Assembly: GCA_945969495.1 (NCBI GenBank)
Contig: CAMFOH010000005.1
Span: 1 to 42,693, forward strand
Direction: 5' to 3'
From: an uncultured Mollicutes bacterium
Lineage (GTDB): Bacteria > Bacillota_I > Bacilli_A > RF39 > UBA660
DNA length: 42,693 bases
The position numbers were made by a program, and so were the translations under genes. The stretch's first letter is position 1. The number at the start of each line of letters is the position of its first letter. Shown piece by piece: positions 9,398 through 20,282 of this stretch. The notes under the pieces are model-generated. The model had not been told where the DNA came from, did not search any database, and worked only from the letters and a program-made list of their open reading frames with translations.

Positions 9398-11280
9398 GAA
9401 AAAAGATTATATTAATTGATTTAATATGAGAAATAAAATTTAATAAAAAAAGATTTATATATATAATTATAGTTTTTGCTTTATCTGTTAGTTTTTATTT
9501 AGGATTTAATTTAATTTTTAAAAATATTTCCAAAGGTGCATTAGATTACTACAAAGAAAATAACTTAATGGAAATTAAAATATCTGCTACTACTAACCTT
9601 TTAAAAGAAGATTATTATTTAATAAAAAAAATAGATGGAATAAAGGGGATCATGCCCGTTAAAACATTTAATACTAAAGCAACTACTGCAAAAGATGAAT
9701 TTGAACTTAGGGTTATTAACATAAATAGCGATCGAAGCAAAAAAAATAATGATTATATAAATAGGCTTACCTTAACAAATGGTAGATACCCAAGAACCAT
9801 CAACGAAGGTTTGATTGAAGAGTCTTTTTTAAAAAAAAATGACCTTAGCATTGATGATCTTATAACTCTTAAACCAAACGGTAATAATTACTTAAAAGCT
9901 AAAAAAATAAAAATTGTGGGTACGGTTAAAAGCCTTTACGATAAAATAGATGAAAAAAGTAATTTAATTTATCTTGAAGAAAGAAACTTCAATTATGATT
10001 ATTATAATGAGTTTTACATAACCATCGATAAAAATGAAAAAATGAATATTTTTACTGATGAATATGATTTATATATTAAAAAATATGAAGAAAATATTAA
10101 AAATGTTTTAACACCTGTTGTAAATGGTCGTTATAACGAAAATAAAAAGGCTTTAGAAAACGCAATTTTTTCATCGCAAGAAGAACTTAACAGCTATTAT
10201 AACTTAACATTTCCAGAAGCTTCTTTAAATGACTTAATTAAGCAAACGAGTGATGATTTAAAAGAAGCACAAAAAAAGTTATCTCTGTTAAAAAAACCAG
10301 AAATATATTTAAAAAAAACAAACGAAATTACAAAGTTTCATAATCTTAAGTTCAAATTAAATGAAATAAAAAAAATATCAAAAAAATTACCAATAACTTT
10401 CTTAATTGTAGGCGTTTTGATAAGTTCATATTTAATATTAAAAATTATTATGGAAGAAAAAAAACAAATCATAACTTTAAAAACATTAGGATATATTAAC
10501 TTTAGTATTTGTTTTAAATATATTTTGTATGCATCACTAACGAGCATCATAGGAAGCCTAATTGGATTATTACTTTATAAGATATTTTCTTTAGTAATTA
10601 AAACCACTTATAATATATCAAGTTTAAATACCAATACAAACTTAAATTTCATAATCTTTTTCATATTATTTAACATTATTATAAATTCTTTAATAGTTGT
10701 TTTAAAAATCGTTAGAATAACTACTAAACCATCAGCAAAGTTAAACTATACTAATGATTTAAAACAAAAGACTAAAATATCTATAAAAAATAAAAGTTTT
10801 TGTAATAAAATAATATGTAATGATATAATTAAAAATAAAGAATATTCATTTTTAATAATCATTATAACTTCTATCTTTTCTTATCTTTTACTTGATATTT
10901 TTAAACTTAAGAACGAATCATTTAATAATTTAAATAATAACATTACAATTATAATATTTATTTCTTGCTTTTTCATTTTAGTATTATATTTCGTATTAAA
11001 AGATGATATAAATACTTTGAAAAATGAAATTAAAATGGTTAAACAATTAGGTTTTTATGACTACGAAATAAATAACTATGGAATTAAGAAAAATTTAATT
11101 CTATTCTTTACCGGATTAGTTATAGGGTTATCGGTTGGAAGCTCTATTAATTTATTTAAAATAAATCTTTTAATTTATATAAAAACTATTTTTCTGATAT
11201 TTATGTTTTTTATAATGTTAAATATGATATTTTACTTTTATTTTAAAAAAATTAATCATGATACTAGCAAATGTAAATAA
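9391..11280 (+). pseudogene. FtsX/MacB-like ABC permease interrupted by an in-frame TGA at 9427-9429
   Basis: ATG at 9391 overlaps the ATPase stop. MLRKKIILIDLI*EIKFNKKRFIYIIIVFALSVSFYLGFNLIFKNISKGALDYY is in the same frame as the 9568-11280 ORF and supplies the missing first TM. Confidence 0.75.
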
Positions 11281-11299
11281 ACGTAAATATTTTATTAAA

Positions 11300-11338
11300 A
11301 GATATCAAAGTTGCAATTGCAACATTGATATCTTTTTA
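11300..11338 (+). terminator. Rho-independent terminator/perfect hairpin
   Basis: GATATCAAAGTTGCAATTGCAACATTGATATC followed by TTTTTA. Confidence 0.75.
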
Positions 11339-11385
11339 TCTTCATGTATAATGATATAGGTTTTTTATTATGGAGGTAAAATAAA

Positions 11386-13617
11386 ATGAATGAATGGAAA
11401 GATTTTAAAGGAAATAAATGGAAAGAACAAATAGATGTAAAAAGGTTTATATTAGATAATTATACTGAGTATACTGGAGATGAAAGTTTTTTATCTCCTA
11501 TAACTGATAAAACAAAAAGATTAAATGAAAAATATATCCAAATGGCTAAAATTGAAATAGAAAAAGGCATTTATGACGTTGATACAAAAACGGTATCAGG
11601 AATAGATGCATATGAACCTGGATATTTAATAAAAGAAGACGAAGTAATAGTAGGTTTTCAAACGGATACTCCCCTTAAAAGAATCGTTAATCCATTTGGC
11701 GGAATGAGGATGGTAAAACAAGCTTTAAAAGCATATGGTTATGAATTAGATCCTAAGGTTGAAGAAGATTTTAAATACCGTAAAACCCATAACGATGGGG
11801 TATTTTCTGCCTATACTACTGATATTAGAAAAGCAAGACACGCTGGATTATTAACTGGGCTTCCCGATGCATATGGAAGAGGTAGAATAATTGGAGATTA
11901 TAGAAGAATTAGTTTATATGGCATTGATAGATTAATAGAAGATAAAAAAAAGGACCTTTTAGACCTTGAAAATGAAGATTTAACTGAAAGTAAAATAAGA
12001 CTAAGAGAAGAAGTATCAGAACAAATAATTGCTTTGGGTGAAATAAAATCTATGGCTTTACGTTACGGATTTGACATTTCAAAACCTGCAAATAACGCTA
12101 AAGAAGCTACACAATGGTTATATTTTGGATATCTAGCCGCAATAAAAGAAAACAATGGGGCTGCAATGAGTTTAGGTAGAACTTCTACTTTCTTAGATAT
12201 TTACTTTGAAAGAGATATAAAAAATGGTGTTTTAACAGAAAGCGAAGCTCAAGAAATAATTGATCAATTCATAATGAAACTTAGGATGGCAAGACATTTA
12301 AGAACACCAGAGTATAATGAATTATTTGCGGGAGATCCAACATGGGTTACTGAAAGTATAGGTGGTATGAGTGAAGATGGTAAGTCGCTTGTTACTAAAA
12401 ACTCTTTTAGATATTTACATACATTATATAACTTAGGGTCATCTCCAGAACCTAACCTAACCGTTTTATGGAGTAATAATTTACCAGAAAACTTTAAAAA
12501 ATATTGTGCTAAAGTTTCTATTGACACAGATGCAATACAATATGAATCAGACGAATTAATGAGACCTATCCATGGATGTGATTATGCTATTGCTTGCTGT
12601 GTATCCGCTATGACAGTTGGTAAACAAATGCAGTTCTTTGGAGCAAGATGTAACCTTGCCAAAACCCTACTCTACGCTATCAATGGTGGTATTGATGAAG
12701 TAAAAAAAGAATTAGTTGTATCTGGTTTAGAAAAAATAGAAGATGAATATTTAGATTATGATAAGGTTAGAAAAGCTTACTCAGTTGCCATGAAAAAAGT
12801 TGCTAAAACATATGTTGATGCTATGAATATAATTCATTACATGCATGATAAATATGCATATGAAAAAGGTCAAATGGCGCTTCATGATACAAAAGTTGAT
12901 AGATTAATGGCCTTTGGTATTGCAGGATTTTCAGTTGCGGTAGATTCCCTATCTGCCATTAAATATGCAAAAGTAAAACCAATTAGAGATGAAAATAACA
13001 TTGCAGTAGATTTTGAAATAGAAGGTGATTTCCCTAAATATGGAAACGATGACGATAGTGTTGATAATTTAGGAAAAGAACTACTAGAAGAATTTTATAA
13101 AGACCTATGTGAACATAAACTATATAAAGGAGCTAAACACACCTTATCAGTACTTACAATTACTTCTAATGTAATGTATGGTAAAAAAACTGGTTCTACT
13201 CCAGATGGTAGGAAAGCAGGTGTTGCATTTGCTCCAGGAGCTAACCCAATGCATGGTAGAGACTCATCTGGTGCCTTAGCATCGCTTAACTCGGTATCTA
13301 AAATGCCATATACTAACTGCTGTGAAGACGGTATATCTAATACCTTCTCTATTGTACCTAGTGCGCTTGGTCATAATAAAGATGAGCAAATAGAAAACCT
13401 AGTAAACGTACTTGATGGATACTTCAAAAAAGGTGCTCACCACTTAAACGTTAACGTTCTTAACCGTGAGATGTTAATTGATGCCATGAATAATCCTGGT
13501 AAATATCCAACTCTTACTATTAGAGTTTCTGGTTATGCTGTTCTTTTCGATAAATTATCAAAAGCTCATCAACAAGAAGTTATTGATAGAACTTTCCATG
13601 AACGATTAGGGTGCTAA
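11386..13617 (+). CDS. pflB: Formate C-acetyltransferase (pyruvate formate-lyase)
   Basis: [33 protein letters not shown] active site and RVSGYAV glycyl radical motif near the C-terminus. Confidence 0.98.
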   Translation: MNEWKDFKGNKWKEQIDVKRFILDNYTEYTGDESFLSPITDKTKRLNEKYIQMAKIEIEKGIYDVDTKTVSGIDAYEPGYLIKEDEVIVGFQTDTPLKRIVNPFGGMRMVKQALKAYGYELDPKVEEDFKYRKTHNDGVFSAYTTDIRKARHAGLLTGLPDAYGRGRIIGDYRRISLYGIDRLIEDKKKDLLDLENEDLTESKIRLREEVSEQIIALGEIKSMALRYGFDISKPANNAKEATQWLYFGYLAAIKENNGAAMSLGRTSTFLDIYFERDIKNGVLTESEAQEIIDQFIMKLRMARHLRTPEYNELFAGDPTWVTESIGGMSEDGKSLVTKNSFRYLHTLYNLGSSPEPNLTVLWSNNLPENFKKYCAKVSIDTDAIQYESDELMRPIHGCDYAIACCVSAMTVGKQMQFFGARCNLAKTLLYAINGGIDEVKKELVVSGLEKIEDEYLDYDKVRKAYSVAMKKVAKTYVDAMNIIHYMHDKYAYEKGQMALHDTKVDRLMAFGIAGFSVAVDSLSAIKYAKVKPIRDENNIAVDFEIEGDFPKYGNDDDSVDNLGKELLEEFYKDLCEHKLYKGAKHTLSVLTITSNVMYGKKTGSTPDGRKAGVAFAPGANPMHGRDSSGALASLNSVSKMPYTNCCEDGISNTFSIVPSALGHNKDEQIENLVNVLDGYFKKGAHHLNVNVLNREMLIDAMNNPGKYPTLTIRVSGYAVLFDKLSKAHQQEVIDRTFHERLGC

Positions 13618-13639
13618 ATGATTAAAGAACATAAAAACT

Positions 13640-13930
13640 ATGTTCTTTTTTAATTTGGTATTATCTACTAATCTTTCGCATTCATTATTTTTGATTCGCT
13701 CTTTTAATTTTCTATATGATATATTTTGACTACTACACATATTAAAATAATATTTTATTTCATTTATATTTTTTAATAATACTTTTTTCATAATGTTTAC
13801 CAGCTTTCCTTAAAAGCTTCTCCACATTATAATAAGTTCTTAAATCACTTTTGTTTTTATAATAATCTTTTACTGTTTTATATATTTCATTATTAATTAA
13901 TTCATTTTTTATCTCATTATAATAATTCAT
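13640..13930 (-). pseudogene. Remnant of a DUF1016/YhcG-type PD-(D/E)XK nuclease gene, internally deleted and frameshifted
   Basis: Segment 1 (from ATG 13930) MNYYNEIKNELINNEIYKTVKDYYKNKSDLRTYYNVEKLLRKAGKHY. Segment 2 in another frame: LLKNINEIKYYFNMCSSQNISYRKLKERIKNNECERLVDNTKLK. Confidence 0.65.
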
Positions 13931-14029
13931 ATAATATCCCTTTCATAAGCATGTTATTATATAAATTATTCTTAAAAAATTTGTTGGATTATGTATAAAT
14001 TTAATATATAATTAATAATGGTGATAATA

Positions 14030-14743
14030 ATGACTGGTAAAATAAATAGTATTGAAACAATGGGACTCGTTGATGGACCTGGAGTTAGATTTGTTGTATT
14101 TCTTCAAGGGTGCCCTTTAAGATGTAAGTTCTGCCATAACCCAGAAACATGGAATTTAGATGGTAAATCTAATGAATATACACCAGGAGATCTTATAAAA
14201 AAAATATTAAATTATAAACCTTATTTTAAAAATAATGGTGGAGTTACCTTCTCTGGTGGTGAACCTTTAATGCAAAAAGATTTTTTACTTGAATGTTTAA
14301 AACTCTGTAAAAAAGAAAATATACATACATGTTTAGACACAGCTGGAAGTATACCTGATTGCAAAGAAATACTTAAATATACTGACCTTGTTATGTTTGA
14401 TATAAAAGGAACTAGCAAAGATAATTATAAAGAAATGACGGGTTCTAATATTGATACTTCATTAGCTTTTTTAAAACTATGTCAAAAAATGAATAAAAAA
14501 CTATGGATAAGGGTTGTAATTGTACCAGGCATTAATGATACTAAAGAATACATAGATGAACTTATTAGCTTTATAAAACCCCTTAAGAACGTAGAAAAAA
14601 TAGAACTCTTACCATATCATACGTTAGGAGTACACAAATATAAAGATATAGGAATTAATTACATACTAAAAAATGTTCCAAACATGGATAAAGAAAAATG
14701 TAAAGAATTAGAGGACATGTTAAAAGAAGGATTAAAAAACTAA
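14030..14743 (+). CDS. pflA: Pyruvate formate-lyase activating enzyme (radical SAM)
   Basis: MTGKINSIETMGLVDGPGVRFVVFLQGCPLRCKFCHNPETW with CxxxCxxC. Confidence 0.97.
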   Translation: MTGKINSIETMGLVDGPGVRFVVFLQGCPLRCKFCHNPETWNLDGKSNEYTPGDLIKKILNYKPYFKNNGGVTFSGGEPLMQKDFLLECLKLCKKENIHTCLDTAGSIPDCKEILKYTDLVMFDIKGTSKDNYKEMTGSNIDTSLAFLKLCQKMNKKLWIRVVIVPGINDTKEYIDELISFIKPLKNVEKIELLPYHTLGVHKYKDIGINYILKNVPNMDKEKCKELEDMLKEGLKN

Positions 14744-14751
14744 TCCTTCTT

Positions 14752-15921
14752 TTATCTTTCTTGAATACTTATTAACTTAGCATGTAAAACCATTCTTTTA
14801 GTATTATCATAACAACTTGATAGAGTAAGTATTTTATCACTTGCTCCAACATCAATGTTATAGTCATAAACACTTCTTGATTTAATTACGCTTATAAAAT
14901 TTAAAAACTCATCGTCATTTGAAAAATTAGTTGTTATATAATAACTTTCTGGTTCTATTGTATAGGTAGAAAATACCTGCCATAATTCATTATTATAAGG
15001 CGTTGAAACCTTTATTATATGATTATTTTTATTATTATACCAAGATGATTTTATAACTTTTCTCATGCTACCAAACATTGTATTATTAACCAAACCATGA
15101 GCATATAATATCGTATTTTTAGAAAGATTATCCATACTATTTCTATAATCTAAAAATACCCATCCCTTTTTATTACTTGTCTTATCATAAGAATGCTTTA
15201 AATAATAATCATTATCATTAGCTTGAACAAAAGGATAATTTATGTTAGTTCCTTCAACCTTTATCCAACCTTTTGTATCTTCATTAATACTTTTTAAATT
15301 TTCAAAGTTTACTTCAAGCATGTTCATGTTTGCATATCTATAATAATCTGAGATAGTAGTTGTTGTTACATTTTCTTGATTATTTTCACTTGTTGTCGGT
15401 TTTGCTGCCTCAATTTCTTTTACATCGGCAACTTCATTTATAATTTCTACCATATCATTAGTTTTTTTATTTTCTAAATACCAGTTAAGTAATATAACTA
15501 AAAGAATAATTATTATAAAAGAACAAATAATTATAACACTAGACCATATATTTTTTTCTATTTTTACCTTCTTTTTAGCCTTATTGGTTGCAAGTGTAAT
15601 ATCTTTAACGTCTGTTATGTCTATCGTTTTAGTAAAATCTAATATTTCTATTACTTCTTTACTAGGAATATTAATTGTTTTAGTAAAATCAAGTACTTCT
15701 ATATCTTCATCTTTTGGTTTTATTTCTTTTTTTATTAAAGGCTTATTTTTATATCTTTTCTTTAGTTCTTTAGCATATATTTTTAAAAATCTTTTAAACC
15801 ATCTTTTTGATTTAAGCCATTTTACATCTTCAATTGATAAATAGCTAGAATTTATAACTTCTAATAAACTTTTATTATCTGAAAGAAAATCATCATTTAA
15901 AATATTTTTTTTATCTTGCAT
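14752..15921 (-). CDS. Class B sortase with a long cytoplasmic N-terminal extension
   Basis: GWIKVEGTNINYPFVQANDNDYYLKHSYDKTSNKKGWVFLDYRN...YAHGLVNNTMFG...LTLSSCYD; one TM near residue 130. Confidence 0.88.
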   Translation of the reverse strand: MQDKKNILNDDFLSDNKSLLEVINSSYLSIEDVKWLKSKRWFKRFLKIYAKELKKRYKNKPLIKKEIKPKDEDIEVLDFTKTINIPSKEVIEILDFTKTIDITDVKDITLATNKAKKKVKIEKNIWSSVIIICSFIIIILLVILLNWYLENKKTNDMVEIINEVADVKEIEAAKPTTSENNQENVTTTTISDYYRYANMNMLEVNFENLKSINEDTKGWIKVEGTNINYPFVQANDNDYYLKHSYDKTSNKKGWVFLDYRNSMDNLSKNTILYAHGLVNNTMFGSMRKVIKSSWYNNKNNHIIKVSTPYNNELWQVFSTYTIEPESYYITTNFSNDDEFLNFISVIKSRSVYDYNIDVGASDKILTLSSCYDNTKRMVLHAKLISIQER

Positions 15922-15981
15922 AACAATCTCCCTTCTTATTCTCTAATTTAGATTATAACATAATATTTAAATTTTAAAACA

Positions 15982-17352
15982 CTATTTTAAATACTCTACC
16001 AAATTAATAAGCTTCATTCCGTTAGAACCTTTTATTAAAATAATATCATTTTCTTTTAATACTTTTCTTATAAATTTCCTTGATTTTTCCTCACTTTTAA
16101 AATGCTTAATAAACTTTTTCTTCATTTTTAATATTTTTGCTTGTTTACCTATATATTTAGAATATTTTCCTATCGTTATTAGATAATCAACGTTGTTATT
16201 AGCAACTAAGTTTCCTATTTTTCTATGAATATTCTTAGATTCTTTACCAAGTTCTAAAATATCTGCTAAAACAACTATTTTATTACCTTTAAAATTTTTC
16301 ATATACTCTAAAGCTAATTTAACAGAATCATAGCTAGCGTTATAACTATCATCAATTAAAGTTATGTTATTATCTAAGCTTATAACTTCTAAACGATGTT
16401 TTTCATTTACGCTTTTATTTACCCCTTCTTTTATCATACCCCTTGATACTCCAAGTAATTTACTTACTAAATATGATGCTAATGCATTATAAATAAATGA
16501 GCTACTTGCGTTTATTAAAAAACCAGATACATCTTCTATATCAAAGCTAGTTTTAACACCTTCTTTGATGTTACTTGGCATAACGTTACTTTTATTTAAA
16601 ATGCCAAACGTCATAACATTAATCCCTTTTTTAACGTTTTGTTTTATAGTTTTAAGCATATCATTATCATTATTGATGATAAGTGTCCCATCTTCCATTC
16701 CATCTATTATTTCTAATTTTGCTTTTAATATGTTTTCTTTAGATCCTAAATTACCTATGTGAGAATCATATACGTTTGTTATAACGGCAATATTAGGTTT
16801 TGCAATAATTGATAAATTATGTATTTCTCCAATATTACTCATACCCATTTCTAAAACCATAACATCTTCATCTTTTAATCTTAATATCGTAAGCGGAAGC
16901 CCAATTTGACTATTTTGGTTACCAAGTGTTTTTAGCACTTTATACTTATTAGATAAAATATTAGATAATATCTGTTTAGTACTAGTTTTTCCAACACTTC
17001 CGGTTACGGCAATTACATCACCATTAAATAAGCTTCTTTTATAAGCCGCCAAAGATTGTAAGGTCTTTTTTACATCGCTTGATACTAAAACAATTTTATC
17101 CTCATAGCATTTTAAATCTAAGTCTAAAATTTTAGAAATAACGCATATCTTAGCTCCATTATCAAATGCCTGTTTATAAAACAAAGAACCATCTTGTCTT
17201 TCTCCTTTTATGCCAAAAAAGCAGCCATCTTCTGTTATTTTTCTGCTATCTACAAAACACTCTTTTATTTCTTCATTTTCATTTCCAATTAAAAGCTTAC
17301 AATCACAATGTTTGATCAAATCATAAGCGGTTAACTTTATCATACATATCAC
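15982..17352 (-). CDS. murF: UDP-N-acetylmuramoyl-tripeptide--D-alanyl-D-alanine ligase
   Basis: VIAVTGSVGKTSTKQILSNIL, NQNSQIGLPLTIL, LEMGMSNIGEI, LIDDSYNASYDSVKLALEYM. Confidence 0.95.
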   Translation of the reverse strand: MICMIKLTAYDLIKHCDCKLLIGNENEEIKECFVDSRKITEDGCFFGIKGERQDGSLFYKQAFDNGAKICVISKILDLDLKCYEDKIVLVSSDVKKTLQSLAAYKRSLFNGDVIAVTGSVGKTSTKQILSNILSNKYKVLKTLGNQNSQIGLPLTILRLKDEDVMVLEMGMSNIGEIHNLSIIAKPNIAVITNVYDSHIGNLGSKENILKAKLEIIDGMEDGTLIINNDNDMLKTIKQNVKKGINVMTFGILNKSNVMPSNIKEGVKTSFDIEDVSGFLINASSSFIYNALASYLVSKLLGVSRGMIKEGVNKSVNEKHRLEVISLDNNITLIDDSYNASYDSVKLALEYMKNFKGNKIVVLADILELGKESKNIHRKIGNLVANNNVDYLITIGKYSKYIGKQAKILKMKKKFIKHFKSEEKSRKFIRKVLKENDIILIKGSNGMKLINLVEYLK

Positions 17353-17391
17353 CTATTTTACACTATGTTAATAAAAAAAATAGGTGATAAA

Positions 17392-18108
17392 CTATTTATC
17401 TCCTAATATATTTTTAAATGTATCATCAGATTTTAAACCTTCAGTTACTTTAAAAACCATATCATATATTTGATCCTCCAAATCATTTATATTAACCGCT
17501 AATTTAAAAATATTAGCCCCCATTTTATTTAATTTATCCTTTATTATATCGTCCATAAAACATCCATCAAAAATAACTACCGTAACATTTTTTCCAGTTT
17601 TAATTAGTTTGGATACTTGCTTTATTAATTTACTACCTATTTCTTTGTACTTTAGAATATCTTTGTCCATATCATAGTAGTATTTTCCATTATATTTTTC
17701 TTCATCCTTTGAATTATAATTTCTTATGTTATCAATTATTTGAGAAGCTGCTTTTACCTCACAAAAATTAAGTTCTCCATCATGATTAAAAAAAGCTATA
17801 TCTGCCCTTGTAATAAGAGTGCCATTTTGGTATACCCCGTATTCATTTTTAACATCATAACCTAAGTTTTTATAATAACATGTTGCAATGTAATTCCCAT
17901 AAATTCCAAGTAAGGTTTTAGTAATTACATCAATATTATTAGATAAAGTAGCGGTTTGTTTAACACATAATATTTTCTCATAAAATATTCGTGCTAGATC
18001 TATATCCATCCTTGATGCAATGCTAATTATATCTTCATTTATACCATGCTTATTTAATGTGTTAATAATAAAATCATACGTATCTTTATCAGTGAATCTT
18101 CTAGTCAT
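17392..18108 (-). CDS. Hypothetical protein with possible PD-(D/E)XK-like core
   Basis: ITRADIAFFNHDGELNFCEVKAAS has D-x(n)-ExK spacing; no family recognised. Confidence 0.6.
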   Translation of the reverse strand: MTRRFTDKDTYDFIINTLNKHGINEDIISIASRMDIDLARIFYEKILCVKQTATLSNNIDVITKTLLGIYGNYIATCYYKNLGYDVKNEYGVYQNGTLITRADIAFFNHDGELNFCEVKAASQIIDNIRNYNSKDEEKYNGKYYYDMDKDILKYKEIGSKLIKQVSKLIKTGKNVTVVIFDGCFMDDIIKDKLNKMGANIFKLAVNINDLEDQIYDMVFKVTEGLKSDDTFKNILGDK

Positions 18109-18282
18109 ATAATTACCTCTTAATTATATTTTATCATATAAAAAGTCATAAATATTGTCTTTTATTATAACTTGGCATTAATTTACATGATTATTTTTAA
18201 TTAAAATAAATATAAATAACAAAGTTTTCATAATATATTAATTTGTATGATATAATATTATGCATATGAGGTGATTTTATTT

Positions 18283-18798
18283 ATGGCAGAAAGTTTAGTA
18301 CATACTTTTTTAGGTTTGTTTGACGGACTAACTAATCTTTCCTATGGAAAAGAACTAATTGTTTTTATTATTTCTTTAATGCCTATATTAGAACTTAGAG
18401 GAGGACTTATTGCTGCAGCTTTGTTAGGTTTAGACATAGTCCCCGCATTTATTATATGTTTAATTGGTAATTTACTTCCACTACCATTTATTTTATGGTT
18501 TATTACACCTATTTTTAATTGGCTTAAGAAAACAAAACACTTAAATAAATTTGTAACAAAGCTTGAAAATAAAGCACTAGCTAAAAAGTACAAAATAGAA
18601 AGAGCTGAGTTTTGGGGATTATTATTCTTCGTTGGAATACCACTTCCCGGAACTGGTGGATGGACTGGATGCTTAATTGCTGCATTAATTAACATGGATA
18701 AGAAAAAAGCTATGACAGCTGCAACATGCGGAGTTATGCTTGCAGGAATAATAGTTGGAACGTTTTCTTTTGGATTATTAAAAGGAATTATGGGATAA
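18283..18798 (+). CDS. COG2426-type small multidrug export/membrane protein
   Basis: ELRGGLIAAALLGLDIVPAFIICLIGNLLPLPFILWF...GIPLPGTGGWTGCLIAALINM. Confidence 0.85.
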   Translation: MAESLVHTFLGLFDGLTNLSYGKELIVFIISLMPILELRGGLIAAALLGLDIVPAFIICLIGNLLPLPFILWFITPIFNWLKKTKHLNKFVTKLENKALAKKYKIERAEFWGLLFFVGIPLPGTGGWTGCLIAALINMDKKKAMTAATCGVMLAGIIVGTFSFGLLKGIMG

Positions 18799-18810
18799 GG
18801 ATGTGTTAAA

Positions 18811-20247
18811 ATGAACGAAAAACAAGTAAAAGAAATAACAAGTCGTGATAAGGACTTTGCCAAGTGGTATACTGACGTTGTTAAAAAGGCTGATTTAGTA
18901 GATTATTCTTCTGTTAAAGGAAGTATGATAATAAGACCATATGGATATGCAATATGGGAAAATATGCAAAGTATACTAGATAAAAAATTTAAGGAAACTG
19001 GGCATGAAAACCTACAAATGCCAATGTTTATACCAGAAAGTTTGCTTCAAGTGGAAAAGGATCATGTAAATGGTTTTGCACCAGAAGTTGCTTGGGTAAC
19101 TTACGGCGGAGAAAACAAACTAGAAGAAAGAATGTGCGTAAGACCAACGTCTGAAACACTTTTTTGTGAACATTTTAAAAAGATAATTAATTCATATCGT
19201 GATTTACCACTTTTATATAATCAGTGGTGCACGATAGTTAGATGGGAAAAAACTACAAGGCCATTTTTAAGAAGTCGTGAAATTTTATGGCAAGAAGGAC
19301 ACACTATGCATGCTTCTAAAGAGGACGCAATAGATGAAACACTTAGAATGCTTAAAGTATATGAAGACTTTCAAAAAAACGTACTTGCAATTCCAGTATT
19401 CACTGGTAAAAAAACTGATAAAGAAAAGTTTGCTGGTGCTGAAGCTACTTACGCAATTGAAGCCATGATGTATGATGGTGTTGCCCTTCAAAATGCAACT
19501 TCACATTACTTTGGACAAGGTTTTGCTAAAGCTTTTGATATTAAGTTTTTAAATAAAGATAATAAGTTAGAAACTCCATATCAAACATCATGGGGATGCA
19601 CAACAAGAATGATAGGATCCCTTGTTATGGTTCATGGTGATGATAGAGGTCTTGTTTTACCACCTAGGATAGCGCCTACCAAAGTAATTATAATTCCTAT
19701 TGGCGATACTGATAAAGTAAATAATGCAGTAGTTGAAATTAAAAAAGATCTAAAAGATTCTTTGGTCACTTATAAAGTAGATAATTCTAATAAAACACCT
19801 GGATTTAAATTTTCGGAAGCTGAAGTTAAAGGATACCCTATTAGAATTGAAGTTGGAAAAAGGGATTTAGAAAATGATGTTGTTACAATAGTAAGACGTG
19901 ATACTTTAGAAAAAGTTAAAGTTCCTGTTAATGAAGCTGTAATTAAAGTTAATGAACTATTAATAAACATTCAAAACGATATGTACGAAAGAGCTAAGAT
20001 AAGAAGAGATAGTATGATATATGAAGCTGATACGTACGAGCAAATGACTGATATAGCAAAAAATAAAGCTGGCTTTATATATACTAACTGGTGTTGCAAT
20101 ACCGAATGTGAAAATAAAATAAAAGATGATTTAGGTTTAAAATCAAGATGTATACCATTTGATAATAATGAGCCAACTGGTGATAAAAAATGCGTATGCT
20201 GTGGTAAAGAAGCTAAAACAAAGATATACTGGGCTAAACAATATTAA
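18811..20247 (+). CDS. proS: Prolyl-tRNA synthetase (archaeal/eukaryote-like ProRS)
   Basis: KGSMIIRPYGYAIWENMQ...RPTSETLFCEHFKKII...TRPFLRSREILWQEGHTMHA...ATSHYFGQGFAKAF and C-terminal Cys-rich zinc site. Confidence 0.96.
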   Translation: MNEKQVKEITSRDKDFAKWYTDVVKKADLVDYSSVKGSMIIRPYGYAIWENMQSILDKKFKETGHENLQMPMFIPESLLQVEKDHVNGFAPEVAWVTYGGENKLEERMCVRPTSETLFCEHFKKIINSYRDLPLLYNQWCTIVRWEKTTRPFLRSREILWQEGHTMHASKEDAIDETLRMLKVYEDFQKNVLAIPVFTGKKTDKEKFAGAEATYAIEAMMYDGVALQNATSHYFGQGFAKAFDIKFLNKDNKLETPYQTSWGCTTRMIGSLVMVHGDDRGLVLPPRIAPTKVIIIPIGDTDKVNNAVVEIKKDLKDSLVTYKVDNSNKTPGFKFSEAEVKGYPIRIEVGKRDLENDVVTIVRRDTLEKVKVPVNEAVIKVNELLINIQNDMYERAKIRRDSMIYEADTYEQMTDIAKNKAGFIYTNWCCNTECENKIKDDLGLKSRCIPFDNNEPTGDKKCVCCGKEAKTKIYWAKQY

Positions 20248-20282
20248 TAATTTTTTGTTAATTTTATAGGAGAAATAATATT

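Noticed and set aside
11760-12320. Possible AGG recoding as seen in some uncultured Bacilli
   Set aside because: AGG in pflB occurs where pyruvate formate-lyases have Arg (for example [13 protein letters not shown]), so AGG reads as Arg here.
18342-18863. Minus-strand 173-aa ORF
   Set aside because: Antisense to the COG2426-like membrane protein and the proS start; the + strand frames have clear family motifs.
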